DNA of 64,000 bases from Plazaster borealis (lineage: Eukaryota; Echinodermata; Asteroidea; Forcipulatida; Labidiasteridae): NCBI GenBank assembly GCA_021014325.1, contig CM037464.1, positions 2,821,127-2,885,126 on the forward strand, written 5' to 3'. A program made the translations under genes and the position numbers. Numbering within the stretch: the stretch's first letter is position 1; each line of letters opens with the position of its first letter. This document shows positions 36,801 to 47,924 of this stretch, in pieces. The notes beneath the pieces were generated by a model that was not told the origin of the DNA, did no database searches, and was given only the letters and a program-made list of their open reading frames with translations.

Positions 36801-38858
36801 ATGCCGCCTTTTGAATGAGAGACCCTGGGGACGAAGGTCAACTATTTTTAGTGGAAGATATCGGTATAAAATGACGGGCAAAAACGGACGTAAAAAATGG
36901 GGTTATTTAAATTGCGTGAAGGGAACTGTGTGGGTTGTATCGCTACACTAGGGATGATCATGGTTGCGATATTTCCGTGAATGTAAATGACACCCATGAC
37001 GAAAGTTATCGTGTCATGTAAAGCCAATAATAATACGCTCATGTAATACGGGTTTGGGAGAGCTAATTTTGTCGTAAAACAACTTTATTAAATATCAAAC
37101 CCTTTTTGTAAAGGTTGTAAATTCGGGATCAGTCAGGAAATGAAAAAATAATAATAATAAATCATAGATGAAACAGATTCTTAATTTAGATTTCTTTTTT
37201 TAAATTGACATAAAATTATTTAAAAATTGTAATATAAATTATGTCTAAAATCAGTTTGTCAAAATAAATCAGAATAATCAATTTGTCAACAACAAAATAA
37301 AGAACGATTTTGGCAAATTTTCAGAATGAAAAAAGTATATATAAATTGTAAAACTTTGAATAAGGCTCATCGCCAGAAATTATAAGGTGAGCCTATATGG
37401 AGTGATTTTAACACAAAAAAAATTAATATAATAAATCACGCTATTGATGTCTAACAAGCCCATCTGAAAATAGATCCCTATATTTAAAAAAAAAGAAATA
37501 GCAAGTGATAAGCTGATCCACAGGGGAAACTGACTGGGTAAGTTTTAAATTACATTAAAACAAAATAATGATAATTAATATAATTTGTTGCATGTTTTGT
37601 GATTCACTGTGCTCAATAACATATGCTCAATATGTACGAAACAGCAAAAAGAAAGTTTTCAAAAATAAATTATTCCCCTTCAATAAAACATTAAACGTTA
37701 TCCTCCTGGCTCACAAACTAAATATTACTTATTTAAATTCAAAAAAAGTATTTAAAACAGGACACCCCAAAAATAATATTCAATAACCCAAACCAGAATA
37801 ATTATTTCTCGGAGGAATGTCTTCCCTTGACCGGCCAAATCTCCCCGAGTAAGAAACAAAACATCTTCTGCAGCTGGCCGCTGCAAAAGCCCCGACCAAG
37901 CCCTCCAAATCCCGGCATAGGTGAAGGACCGGACGGGGCATCGCTTGTTTTTGTACACAGTAGCAAGACCTGAATATTATAGCAACCCCAACAACGTAAG
38001 CACGTAACACAAACCCGCGGGGTACAAGTGCAAATCGAATGCAGGGCCCGACGGACGGTAGTAGGCCTATAGTAGCAAAAAAAGGAAAAAAACAGCCATT
38101 TGGGAATGAAATATACGGTGAAACGTCTCTTCAACCCTTCATCGACCGAAGGCGACTTGAGTATAATCCGATATCCACAGTAGAGACAAATTGTGGATTT
38201 ATGCCTTCATTGAATTTCCATATGCAAAAGGAAAGGAGAAGCAGGGATTTTTTTTCCTTTTACTGATTTTTAAAATGGGGATTTATTTTGTGAATGTATG
38301 AATACCACAACCTTTCATAACCGAGACGCCACAGGAAAAAGAAGATGAAAGAAAGTACTTGCAGGTGTTGCAAAAAATCAAGCGCGCCCTCTATTAAAAT
38401 GCGTTGGGAAGGTAGCAAGAAATAGGGATCATTCCGTAGCTTTGATTGGTCAAAAGTTTCAATTGGTTTCGTATTGGATTGTTGTTTGTGATTTGTCAAA
38501 TAACAAGTCGGAGTCTTGTTGGATCTGGTCAGCCATGTTTTTTTTTTAGACAGGATTTGACGTAAAGTGTTTAGGATTATGTTTGACAGCGGTCCTTTTT
38601 TACCGGATTACTGGCTGCTGTTTTAGGCTTCCTCAACGGGGAATTTTTTTGGAAGTGGTGAGCTGGACGATGTCGAATGTATGCAAGGATTTGAATAAGT
38701 TATGCCTACGGCAATTCTTATTCTGATTTTTTGACGAAACTCACTAACTAAGTTGTCTGACTCTGCCCTGACTGTAGTCTGTGTAGGGCCTACTGCTCGT
38801 GTCGTCGTGTGTATTGTTCAGGGACATGTTGGCACTTTTGGCTTTGCACTTGGAGTGT
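33805..38858. other. First NOL4 intron: unique DNA, no firm exon
   Basis: Includes T/A runs near 34670-34690, an (AAAT)n run near 34478-34500, a GC-rich block at 35010-35690 (listed separately), and very AT-rich DNA at 37100-37760. No exon phased with the NOL4 frame was found up to 38858. Confidence 0.45.
35010..35690 (-). other. GC-rich intronic block with a 189-codon minus-strand frame
   Basis: The block is clearly GC-richer than its surroundings. Long overlapping frames are open in several phases on both strands, including 189 codons on the - strand (35652 to 35083), the longest Met-start frame in the window. Simultaneous openness in many frames is what high GC produces by chance. The translation shows no domain, signal peptide or repeat I recognise, and no flanking promoter or poly(A) signal was noted. 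It could be a CpG-rich regulatory block, a processed insertion or a decayed gene. I do not assign a product. Confidence 0.3.
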
Positions 38859-38894
38859 ATGGACGGGCAACAAAATGGAGACGATTCGAGAAAT
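38859..38894 (+). CDS. NOL4: Possible alternative first coding exon of NOL4
   Basis: The ATG at 38859 gives 12 codons (MDGQQNGDDSRN) ending at a good donor, AAT|GTAAGA, in phase 0. It could therefore splice directly to the exon at 43644. The resulting start, acidic and Asn/Asp-rich, would suit a short isoform of the kind known for vertebrate NOL4L. Against it: the -3 position of the ATG is T, the preceding 350 bp contain several out-of-frame ATGs, and such a short frame can arise by chance. Confidence 0.25.
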
Positions 38895-38974
38895 GTAAGA
38901 TTTCAGGTTTTATCGTTCAACCATTTCGACCTGGCAGCATATCATAAGCATCATGTCAGACAGAGGGCGAGGCA

Positions 38975-39083
38975 GAGCCCCACTACTGCCTGGCACTTGT
39001 CATGCTTGTGTGGCCAAGCAAGATGAAGATCTGAAGAAAGGATTCAGATCTTGCATTCTTGGCCACACAAGTGAAGTGGGGCT
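38975..39083. repeat. Imperfect hairpin, about 45-bp arms
   Basis: AGCCCCACT near 38976 and CTTGTGTGGCCAAG near 39004 are matched in reverse by CTTGGCCACACAAG near 39058 and AGTGGGGCT near 39075. The arms close around GATCTGAAGAAAGGATTCAGATC. This looks like the remnant of a small foldback transposon. Intronic. Confidence 0.6.
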
Positions 39084-39311
39084 AGTCAGAGAATGATTTC
39101 AGTGTAATCTAATTTCCTATCCAAACATTTTCTGTCTTCCTTTTTCATTCACGTTCAAGTCAAGGTCACAAGGACTCGGAGAGTTCAAATTCAGTGTTAA
39201 AATTATTTGTTTAAACTTGTAGGCTAATTCGTTGTATTTGGAAACTGAAATTTAATTAACATTAAAAAAATGTTAACCATGTTAAATTAAACATCAACTG
39301 ACCAAGTCAAG

Positions 39312-39780
39312 TTGCAATAATCGTAATGCTCCATCCTCCCGATGGTCGTAGACCAAAGGATCACAACGAACCCCTTGTGTTAAACCGGTACACACTTGCT
39401 TTGGGCAATTTTTTTTCAAGAGCCCGTACATAGGTACTCCGGGGAGTTGGTCTTGTACCACATCCCCAATACATGAAATAGTATCTACCCCTCAGTCAGC
39501 CGACCGAAGCTAGAGTACGCGGGCGCTCTGTTCAAATCCGCTGGGATAGAACTGCACTGTTTCAATGTTTGGAAATATCTGTACTTTGTTTCTCTTTAAT
39601 TTTCGTAAATATTTAGATTAAATTTATCTCGCCAATAATCATGAAAGAGCTTTTGTGGTTAGAAATAGTGCAATTTATGTGTACATTTAAACTTTTTTTT
39701 TTCCCCTCCAAATTATGGTTCGTCGTAACCCTCCGGTCTACAACCGTAGGGAGGATGGAGGGTTATGATTATCGTAACAT
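39312..39780. repeat. Inverted-repeat-bounded segment
   Basis: A roughly 60-bp left arm (containing CTCCATCCTCCCGATGGTCG) is matched in reverse at 39714-39780 (containing CAACCGTAGGGAGGATGGAG), enclosing about 340 bp. The outer ATAATCGTAA/TTATCGTAAC parts also match. Probably a decayed DNA transposon. Further TAATCGTAAC-type motifs at about 39866 and 39925 suggest a nested or tandem relative. Confidence 0.5.
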
Positions 39781-40446
39781 TATTCCAATCTACTTGTTTC
39801 CTTATCATGAATTCCAATAGCCACATAGGCCCTATGAATTCTGAAAAATTATAGTTGTGTTGCGGTAATCGTAACCCTTGATCTGCCCGAACTAGAGGAC
39901 TAAGGAACGTGACCAAGAGCTATGATTATCGCAGCCACAAAAATTTGATGATATTTGTCTGTGGCACTGGCAATTTCATTGTTTTTAATTTGTTTAGAGA
40001 AAAAGTGAATATCGGTTTATGTTTTGTCTGTCATTTTATACATTTTGTAAAGCCCTAAGTGGTTTTTATTGTTATACAGTTTTTCAAAGGGATGCTTCTA
40101 AGGAGAATTTGATTTCCAATTGAAATAAATAAACAAATAGACAAATCATCAAATAAACAAACAAATAAATAATATTAATAATAAAGCTTACAAATCAAAT
40201 TTAATTTTGTTTAAATTGTAACCAGACTCAGGTCCTTGTTCAAAGGGATTTTTTAATTTGTCATTTGATGTAACACTATATTTAGAAACTGCGTTTTCCT
40301 TGATAGTTATTTCATGTTCATTTCCCTCTGATTTTGCAAGATAATGTCACCTACTGTTCTTTGAGAGCCGGGACTATATTTAAATACCAATTATCAAAAT
40401 ACACAAATGGGTAAATTTTCTGTGTCATCCCCAATAATTTAATGTA

Positions 40447-40647
40447 AGCCAGGCGCGGATCCAGGGGGGGGCGTGGGGGGCACACGCCCCCCCCTTTTTC
40501 ATATAAAAAAACAAAAAAAAAATGAGGGAGAAAAGAAAAAAAGAGGGAGAGAGAGTAGGGGGGGGGGGAGAAATGGGGAAGGGAAGATTTTGCTGCTTGG
40601 TATATTTTCACGCCCCCCCGTTTGGAAAATCCTGGATCCGCCCCTGT
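40447..40647. mobile_element. hAT-like MITE with GCGGATCCAGG termini
   Basis: The left end CAGGCGCGGATCCAGG and right end CCTGGATCCGCCCCTG are inverted repeats. They enclose C/G runs (GGGGGGCGTGGGGGGC near 40464) and a purine-rich centre. TAAGC flanks both sides (before 40449 and after 40646), a likely 5-bp target duplication. Non-coding. Confidence 0.7.
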
Positions 40648-41533
40648 AAGCTGGAAATAAATGAGGAATAGGCCATTTAAAAATAAATATCAATTCCTCC
40701 TTTTTACGTTTGGCCCCGGATCATTTATGCAAACACAGCTGTTGGCTAAACTCAATTCAGGGACACACCAGAAGGCCAGTTCTCTCCGTCCTATTTTTGC
40801 TGTTTTGTTTTGTTAATTTTTCCATTAAAAAGCACACACAAAATGGGAGGAGGGAATTATACAATACTGTGAGTCAGTGTAAAAGAAAGACAACCTAAAT
40901 CCAGAATGATGCATTGTGATTGATTAAAGATGGCAATTAAAAACAACTGAATTAGTAAACGTAAGAGTTTGTTACTAAACCATGTAATTGGACTTGCCCA
41001 AAGGGGGACACTAATTAAGGAAGTGTGTTTAATTGGGACAATGATTGGTACTGCCATTATAGTCAATCTGCAATTGATTCCTCCGTGCTATGACTGTATG
41101 ACTGTCATACAGTCATGTCATCGTGTTGGATAGTTGACCTATCTATCTTAGCCAACCAGTCTAGTGCACCAGACTCAAGTTCCAGTTACAGGTTTAAGTC
41201 AAGATCTAGAAATTGGGGCCGAAGTTTTCTTGAAAATTCAAAATCAGTGTCCGTGCAAATTGTCCACTTTCAATACTTTTACACATTGACAGGTTAAGCA
41301 GGGAGTCCAAATTGAAAAGAGTGTCAAAAACAGACAACCTTCTGGCTAATACTATGGTTCAAGAGGCTGGATCATCAGTATGTCCCAAGCTTCATTCTTG
41401 TAAGAGCATGGCTCTCTTCCTTGGTTAATGAAGGCATTTCAGAACCTTTGTTGAAACACGTCACAGGGGGGCATCCGTCTCAGTGGAGTATCACGCCTAA
41501 CAACTTTGATGAGAATACTGTCTAATAAATACT

Positions 41534-41705
41534 CAGGTCTGGATTTTCTCTTTGAGAGGGCAAGGCCATTTTCATTCTGCAGTAGGCACAAGTTTCCATT
41601 GGAAAATCTTAAAGTCTATTGGAAACTTTTGAAGGGGCACCAAGGCCAAGACCAGGGGCAACAGAGACCATAGCCTCCGTGGCCTCCATGTAATTCCAGG
41701 CCAGA
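41534..41705 (+). mobile_element. CAGGCCTGGAAT MITE, copy 1
   Basis: Begins CAGGTCTGGATTTTC, ends TAATTCCAGGCCAG. The interior carries TTTGAGAGGGCAAGGCCATT and GGGGCACCAAGGCCAAGACC, shared with three other copies in the window. Non-coding, about 170 bp. Confidence 0.8.
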
Positions 41706-41935
41706 GCTTATTGCATTCAGGGACTGTTTCATAACTTCTTGACTTTGTATACATGTACAACTTACAAGGAAACAAACTTTGCAGAGCTGGAAAGAACAAT
41801 TCCATCACTATGGCTTAACTCACTGAATTTTATATTATAAGCATCTTTTGACAATAACTGGGACTCTTAAGCTGCTGTGGCAAGTTTGAAGAATAGGTCA
41901 TTCCAGAAATCTAGCCATAGCCACTCACTGACAAA

Positions 41936-42100
41936 ACTCCCAATTCAGACCAGTACCTTTTCCCAAACCATGGCTTGTGCTCCGGCTCCGGCTTGGGCTC
42001 TGTCATCAATTTTAGAACAGTGTACATTTTGTTCAGTGTTTCCAACATCAAACGAAGCCCGGAGACGGAGCATAAGCCAAGGTTTGGAAAAACCCCTCTG
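41936..42100. repeat. Inverted-repeat element around CCAAACCATGGCTTGTGCTC
   Basis: CCCAAACCATGGCTTGTGCT near 41963 is matched in reverse by GGAGCATAAGCCAAGGTTTG near 42068. They flank about 70 bp of CT/TC-rich sequence. Probably a small MITE. The 79-codon frame across it is a by-product. Confidence 0.5.
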
Positions 42101-42603
42101 TCTAAGTTTTAAATGAGGTCTCCTTGACCAATCACAGCCCCTGTTTGGGAAATCTATTCCCTGTACTTCTCTTGGATGTGAAGTGGGAAGTGTTTCCCAC
42201 TGTCATTTAATAACCAACTTTGAATAAATATTGACAGTATTAACCATTCATAAATACCCCAGACAGTTTCGCTACTCCTATTGGTGGAGAGCGCGTCACG
42301 TGGGGGTGTTTAAACGGTTGATAAAGACACAGCTGAAGCTGTTTAAGACCGGCTGGCTTCGCGTGTTGGGCGCGCAAGCTCATGTACACCAATTTCAATT
42401 ACGCAGAACGCAATTCATAGCTATTAGTAACAGCGCGTAATATGTGTGTACACGCGCGTATACACACCGACCGACGCGCACAAAACATTTTTACAAAAGT
42501 TTTGGGAAATTTGCAAACTTCGAAAAATTCGCAAAAGAAACAGTGTGACATTGTCTATAATTGTGATATTATATTGCTTTTTAACATAAGGGCATTTATG
42601 AAT

Positions 42604-42770
42604 GGGAATAAAAGAGTAGTGACTCGTTCTTAAACGGCCGTTTAAAACCTTGCAGGGTCGTGGCCGTGCGATAAAGGCCCTCGCCTTCGGCTCGGGCCTT
42701 TATCACACGGCCACGACCCTGCCGGTTTTAAACGGCCGTTTAAGAACTCGTCGCCTACTCTTTTATTCCC
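42604..42770. repeat. Long GC-rich hairpin, about 77-bp arms
   Basis: The left arm begins GGGAATAAAAGAGTA at 42604 and the right arm ends TACTCTTTTATTCCC at 42770. Within the arms CGTTCTTAAACGGCCGTTTA, GCAGGGTCGTGGCCGTG and GATAAAGGCCC are each mirrored, with only a few mismatches. They close on a 13-base loop, TCGCCTTCGGCTC. This is a foldback element or a solo pair of inverted termini, lying in the first intron. Confidence 0.85.
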
Positions 42771-43643
42771 TTATTAATTCAAAGGGTATTCCCCAAATTG
42801 ACCACCCTGCTTCTTTCTATTCTCGAGTCTCTGTTGATTTATTGTTCCTTTTGTTCTGATTGATATTACTGTTGTAGTTCCAAACAGTTCTGAATTCATC
42901 TAGGGTTTTCCCACTTGCAGGGTTCTTCCCCCAGGTTTTTTCAACCAGGGTTCTTCCCCCAGGTTTTTTCAAGTGGGGCATTTTGGACCCAAATTTGTTG
43001 AAGTTTGGCCGAAGCACGCTGAATTGAAACAAGGTCTTCAGAATGTTTTCTACTTGGTGTTTAACTTGGTTTTAAAAGCCCTACTGTGCAATCTGGAGCA
43101 TTCTATAGGGGCCTATGGTTTTCTCTTTATGTTTTTTTTGGGGGGCATATCGACCGTAATGTGCGCGTATCGGCACGCAAATCGACCCGATACGCTAGCT
43201 TGTGCATGGGGAAAACCCTGCACTTGACGTACTCAATCAGAAAGTGGTGGAGGGAGGTTTTGTATCAGAATCAACAAGGATGTGGTTAAATTTATTACTA
43301 GATTCCTACAATTTTTTGCAGTGATCAATTCATTTTAGTTGAAGAAATGTTTATTTTGGCTCCTCATTCACTAAATTGAAAGTATTTTGTAATAAAAGTG
43401 ATAATTGTAATTTTTATGTAAATATTGATGAAAGGCAAACTTAAGTGAATTTTTAATTTTCTATGAATTGAACTACTAATGTCAGTTGTGGTACTCCTTG
43501 CTGATCTCAGCCTGGCCCAACCATAAGCTAACTGAAAGTAACAACATGCAACAACTTTTAGTATACTAATTGCAAAAATATTATTACAGCACACAATTAA
43601 GCCTAACATGCAATTTTATTTGTCAACTTTTTTGCTTTTATAG

Positions 43644-43791
43644 GACGACGCATCCTTGTCAAGTGCAGACACAGAAGCCAGCGAGCCGAGCTACGCCTCA
43701 GAACCAACGATCCACGCCCCGACTACTGAAGAAACCATGACTAGGACGGAGAGTGACAGAATAACACCGCAGCCATTAGACCTCAAAAAAG
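43644..43791 (+). CDS. NOL4: NOL4/NOL4L ortholog, exon 2 (residues 31-79)
   Basis: Starts after a TTTTATAG acceptor and ends at AAAG|GTAGAT in phase 1. The 49 complete codons encode a disordered, acidic, Ser/Thr-rich stretch (DDASLSSADTEASEPSYASE) that ends QPLDLKK. In vertebrate NOL4 and NOL4L the same place carries a QPLNL/QPINL-type motif (from memory). PLDLK resembles the PxDLS motif that binds the C-terminal-binding protein (CtBP) corepressors. No folded domain is expected here. The open frame, good junctions and exact phasing with both neighbours make it a true exon. Confidence 0.85.
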
Positions 43792-43841
43792 GTAGATATT
43801 AGTCTACAAATATAACATGGTTTATAGGTGTACAGTCAATA

Positions 43842-43986
43842 TAAGGCCGTGTCGGAATTGGCAGCTACAGCTACGGCTACGGCTAGATTTTCGCGTCATC
43901 ATGCGTTGAAGAATAGGACGTCATTAGCAACACCATTACCAACAGCCGTAGCCGTAGCTGTAGTTGCCAATTCGGATGCGGCCTTA
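43842..43986 (+). mobile_element. MITE with TAAGGCCGTGTCGGAATTGG termini, copy 1
   Basis: Starts TAAGGCCGTGTCGGAATTGG and ends CCAATTCGGATGCGGCCTTA. Subterminal GCTACAGCTACGGCTACGGC is mirrored by GCCGTAGCCGTAGCTGTAG. The centre is TCATCATGCGTTGAAGAATA. It starts only 50 bp after the exon 2 donor. The same family seeded the tandem array at 60053-60866. Confidence 0.85.
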
Positions 43987-44219
43987 GCTCACCGATGTTT
44001 ACGTGTGCCATCATCTCAATTTTCATGTGAGCAATGTGTGGGCTTATGGAAGGGCCCTTGTGGGGTCTTTTACAAAATGGAACAATGGACCCCCATAAAG
44101 TATTTCTTTGTTTAACTTGGACCCCACAGAGGAATTCTTTAGAAAAGGGAATTAAAGAACAACAATAGCAGGATCCGTAATAGCATGATCCACAAACCCG
44201 ATCCGAAAGGTTGTGTGTT

Positions 44220-44400
44220 CGCGCATGTGTAATTATACTATACCCACGTGAGAGTGACAGTTCAACGATTGCTTCGTAATGCGTATGCGTAGTAGACTGT
44301 TACACATGCGACAGTCAACAACGCATGCGTGTCTGTTGCCCATGCGACAGTCTACTAAGCATGCGTATCTAACCTGTGCGTGAATACTGGCGCACGTGCT
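44220..44400. repeat. Cluster of ATGCGTA/GCATGCG motifs with inverted arrangement
   Basis: GCGCATGTG, TAATGCGTATGCGTAG, ACATGCGACAGTC, ACGCATGCGTG, CATGCGACAGTCTACT and AGCATGCGTA occur within 150 bp. TAGTAGACTGT and ACAGTCTACTA are mirrored. Half of them resemble NRF-1 half sites (GCATGCGC). It may equally be a degraded hairpin repeat. Confidence 0.4.
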
Positions 44401-46691
44401 TGGTAAACATAAAAAATAGCATCTGGCACGTGATGGTGAATGGACCAGTGAGGATTTGACTCTCAATCATGAATATGTATGAGGTATGGTAATACCAGCT
44501 ACTTGAGGAACATTTGGATCATACGATTTGGATAGATGTAGGAGGGGATGTGGTTTGGGAGAAAAAATGCCTTTCTGACTTGTGTTGCCCTTTAAAAAAT
44601 GTCGTAGAAACAATAAGTACTTTCAGATAAAAATATGAAATTTCATAGTAGCTTATGTCTTTTCAGTGATATTTTTGTGCCGGCCGGTGGGCTGTAAAAT
44701 TTGAGCCGGTTGGCAGGAGTCTTCGGGGCTACGCCTGACCGCCGTAGCTATAATCCTGACCTTCTCTTTAAACTTCCAAGGTGTTGATCCTAAATCAAGT
44801 CTTTTTATCTCTCAGGAAGGTGGGAGAATTTACATACGAATGTCCCAGATCAAAGAAAAATTTTCCCAGAAAGAACCCTAGCACAGGAACCTGTACCAAC
44901 ACCGTTTGTTCTTGCGGCTTACAACATAAACCCCGCAGAGGAAGCTGTATGCAAATTCTCTGTCGATCTTTACCCTCGGGGGGATTGGCCACGGTATCTA
45001 CACCTATCATCAGACACACACAGGATATCTACAATTCTGAAATATAATCCAACCAAACCCACGGCATGGTATTTGCAAAGATGTATTTGCCGGCCTATCT
45101 CAGTGTGAACTTTTCATGGCACTGCTTTTGAAAGCCAGTCAATGTTTTCATTTCCTGTATTCTGATATAATTCCCTCATTTTTTGTTCTTCTTTTCTTTG
45201 GGGTTAGGGAGGGGGGGTGGGAGTCGGGGATGAACGCTCACTTTTAATATTCGTCTGGCAGCGTCTTATCAGCCATGACCCTCTTCATATGTTTGTCCTG
45301 TGTCACGGGTGTCTTTTTCTCTTTTTGATACCGTCTGGATTGCACGTACATGTCCGTGCCAATATAATTTATGTGATTTGTAATTCATCCTGTGTCCACA
45401 TCAATGAAGTGGGTGCCTCTGATAAGCTGACAGGTTTTTTTATATTTTTACTTTTTCTCAAAAAAAAAGATATCAAAAAATGTTTAACCTCATAACACAA
45501 TCCATGAAATGGAATCCTAGTTTCCTAAACTAAGGAGGAACATAAATTTCAGAGAGAGAAAGCTTGTACCATTTAAACAAAATTCATATAAAGCTATTGT
45601 AAAAATCATAAATAATATTTTTCATCAAATAATGAGGGAAATACATTTTTGGGTGAACAAAGACAAATTGACAAGAAAAGAAAAAAAATGATACAACAAA
45701 ATTATGTTATCCAGAGCCTAATTCAAAACCTAGCCAGGTTTTTATTTTTTGCTAAACAGGAGCTTGGAAACTGATTTTTTAATAATTATTGGTTTTTACG
45801 CATACACCGATGTGTGTAAAGCACTGTATACTCAGTACTTTCCCGAGTCCTGTGAAGAAATATCCACAGGCATTATTACAAAACGTCCTATGACCCTACC
45901 TTTAAAACCATCCCATAAATGGGCATGTATGCATTCTTATTGAGGCAGTCTTATCCAGTCCTCACCTTTAATTCTACAGAATACTAGCGTACACTTATTA
46001 TGGCAGACAGCTCAAGATCCAACCTGAGATTACACTCTTTATTTAGTTTTCAATTTTCAATAACATCCCTGGCCTGTGGTCATCACTGTTTGCCGCCAGG
46101 AATCAGAGTCTGTCCTCATGGTTTTATCATTGACTTAATCTACACATCATTGTCAGGATGGTCCCGTGTCTGCAATATTTATCTCCTGTGGCTACTTTGA
46201 CTCTTAGTCTGCGATAGCATGAAGGAGACAGTCATAAACTCAAATGATCAAGCTGAGAAATCCACGGGTTATTCAATGTTCAGTTCATGCTTAATGTAAC
46301 CGTGTAACTCATTCGATTCTTTTTGGAGTCGAGGTTTGAAAAATGGGGTTACTTTTTAAACTCCGGTTGTGAATTGGACAAAGGTATTCTGTATGACGGA
46401 TGAATAAGTCTCTCTTTGCAGACGTGTCACATCAAAGAGCAAGGATGGGCACAGGGATACAATCTCCATATTAAAAAAAATTGTTTTTATTGTATTGAGC
46501 TATTTTATTTATTTGTTTATTTATTTATTTATTTTAAATCTTTTATGTCGTATTTAATTTTATTTATGTATTTATTTTAAACCTTGTATGTTTTTCTTGG
46601 TTTTTTTTTAGGCCTATTGGTTTTTTAAATTTTTGTTATTATTATTATTATTTTAGTTTATTTAAAACATGTTTTATTATTATTATTATGA

Positions 46692-46735
<44 letters not shown>

Positions 46736-46984
46736 GGGGTTTTTTTTGGGGGGGGGGAGGGGTGGAATTTCACAGCAACAAAAAGGGCATGGGTTTGTTT
46801 TCCCATATTATTTACAATTATTATGGTTGTATACATACTGTACATTTTGTTATAAAATGGAATAAACAAATAAATGAAATAAATAACTGAAAATAAAGTA
46901 TTGAAATTGATTAAACTATCTGGTTTAATCCTTTTTAACAGATATAGAAAATATTATTACAGAATTGTTTGTGGTCACTTGCAG
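44401..46984. other. Second NOL4 intron: no additional exon supported
   Basis: Two frames near 44781-45047 are open but do not phase with the gene and are not recognised. From 46490 to 46745 the sequence is a T-rich (TTTA)n then (ATT)n array followed by a G run; the frames there are simple-repeat artefacts. The rest is unremarkable. Confidence 0.45.
46490..46760. repeat. (TTTA)n and (ATT)n simple repeats with a G run
   Basis: ATTTATTTGTTTATTTATTT-type repeats run to about 46560. Then (ATT)n blocks at about 46637-46655 and 46675-46733 are followed by a G-rich run at about 46749-46758. It lies about 230 bp upstream of the exon 3 acceptor. Confidence 0.9.
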
Positions 46985-47244
46985 AAGAAACATCAGCAAA
47001 CAACACAAGACAAGGGTCACCCAAACCAGAGGAGGTGTTAAGGAAGACACCGCATGAAACGGATACTCAGGTAATGACAGAGAACAGCACCCGCTCAGCT
47101 CTAGGGCGGGAACCCCCTGAAATAAATCAGGACAAATCACAAGCAGAGGAGGGTGACGATGATGAGGAAGATGAGAGAGGTTATAGTTCAGAGGTGAAAG
47201 GTTACAGCAGCAGCGGTGGTGGTTATGACACACAGCGATACACA
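46985..47244 (+). CDS. NOL4: NOL4/NOL4L ortholog, exon 3 (residues 80-166)
   Basis: Starts after a CACTTGCAG acceptor with two bases completing a Glu codon from exon 2, and ends at ACA|GTGAGT in phase 0. It encodes 87 residues. The first third is Asn/Pro/Glu-rich. Then come an acidic block (EEGDDDEEDERG) and a Tyr/Ser/Gly stretch (GYSSSGGGYDTQRYT) resembling the SSGSYDS-type segment of vertebrate NOL4L (from memory). An internal site, CAG|GTAATG at 47070/47071, also leaves phase 0. Its use would remove 58 residues, including the acidic block, without a frameshift. Low-complexity, presumably disordered. Confidence 0.85.
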
Positions 47245-47924
47245 GTGAGTCCGTCAATCGCCATTTTTTCATTGATGTGCTGTAAATGTTCGGCTAGCTT
47301 GCTTCTGGATGTTCAAGACACCGCCGCAAACAAAACCCACACAGAGCTCCGCTTTATTTTATTTTTGTACCATCACTTTGTTTTTGTGCCGTTTGTGATT
47401 TTGTGTTTCACTGTTTAGGTTTCATCAGTCGAGGTACATAACATTCCAATCATCGCCATCTGGGGTTTTTGGGGGTCAAAAAGATTTGATTGAAAATAGT
47501 TGGCACGATATATTCACCAAACATTCAGGGTTTGTTTATCTGACAAAACACTATGGCCAACCTTTTTAAAAGTGCACAAGTATGAAACTTGTTAATACAC
47601 CCCTCTGTACAAAAATAAGAGAAAAAAAGGGAACATGCAAAGTTCAATCAGTCAACGAATTATACCTCATTTGGAGGACATAAGAGAATGCATACCTTGA
47701 TTGAGTTACTGCATAATACACCTCGATTGATGAATCCTTCCCATTGATGAGTCGTGGCATTGTGTGCGCCCCTCGCACTGCATCATCCCAGCCCTTCTAC
47801 TCAACACCTGGTTCTTATTTCTTATCATTACTATCGCCTGCAACGTTTACTCACATCACTAGACGTCTCTAAATCAAATTCCCCCCATCTTTTCCTGTTG
47901 CCCCCCCCCCTAAACCAAATCCAG

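Noticed and set aside
44781..45047. Possible extra NOL4 exon after TTATCTCTCAG
   Set aside because: The frame does not phase with exons 2 and 3, which already join correctly, and the peptide is not recognised.
46648..46890. Poly-Tyr/Ile or poly-Asn frames on both strands
   Set aside because: They are translations of the (ATT)n array.
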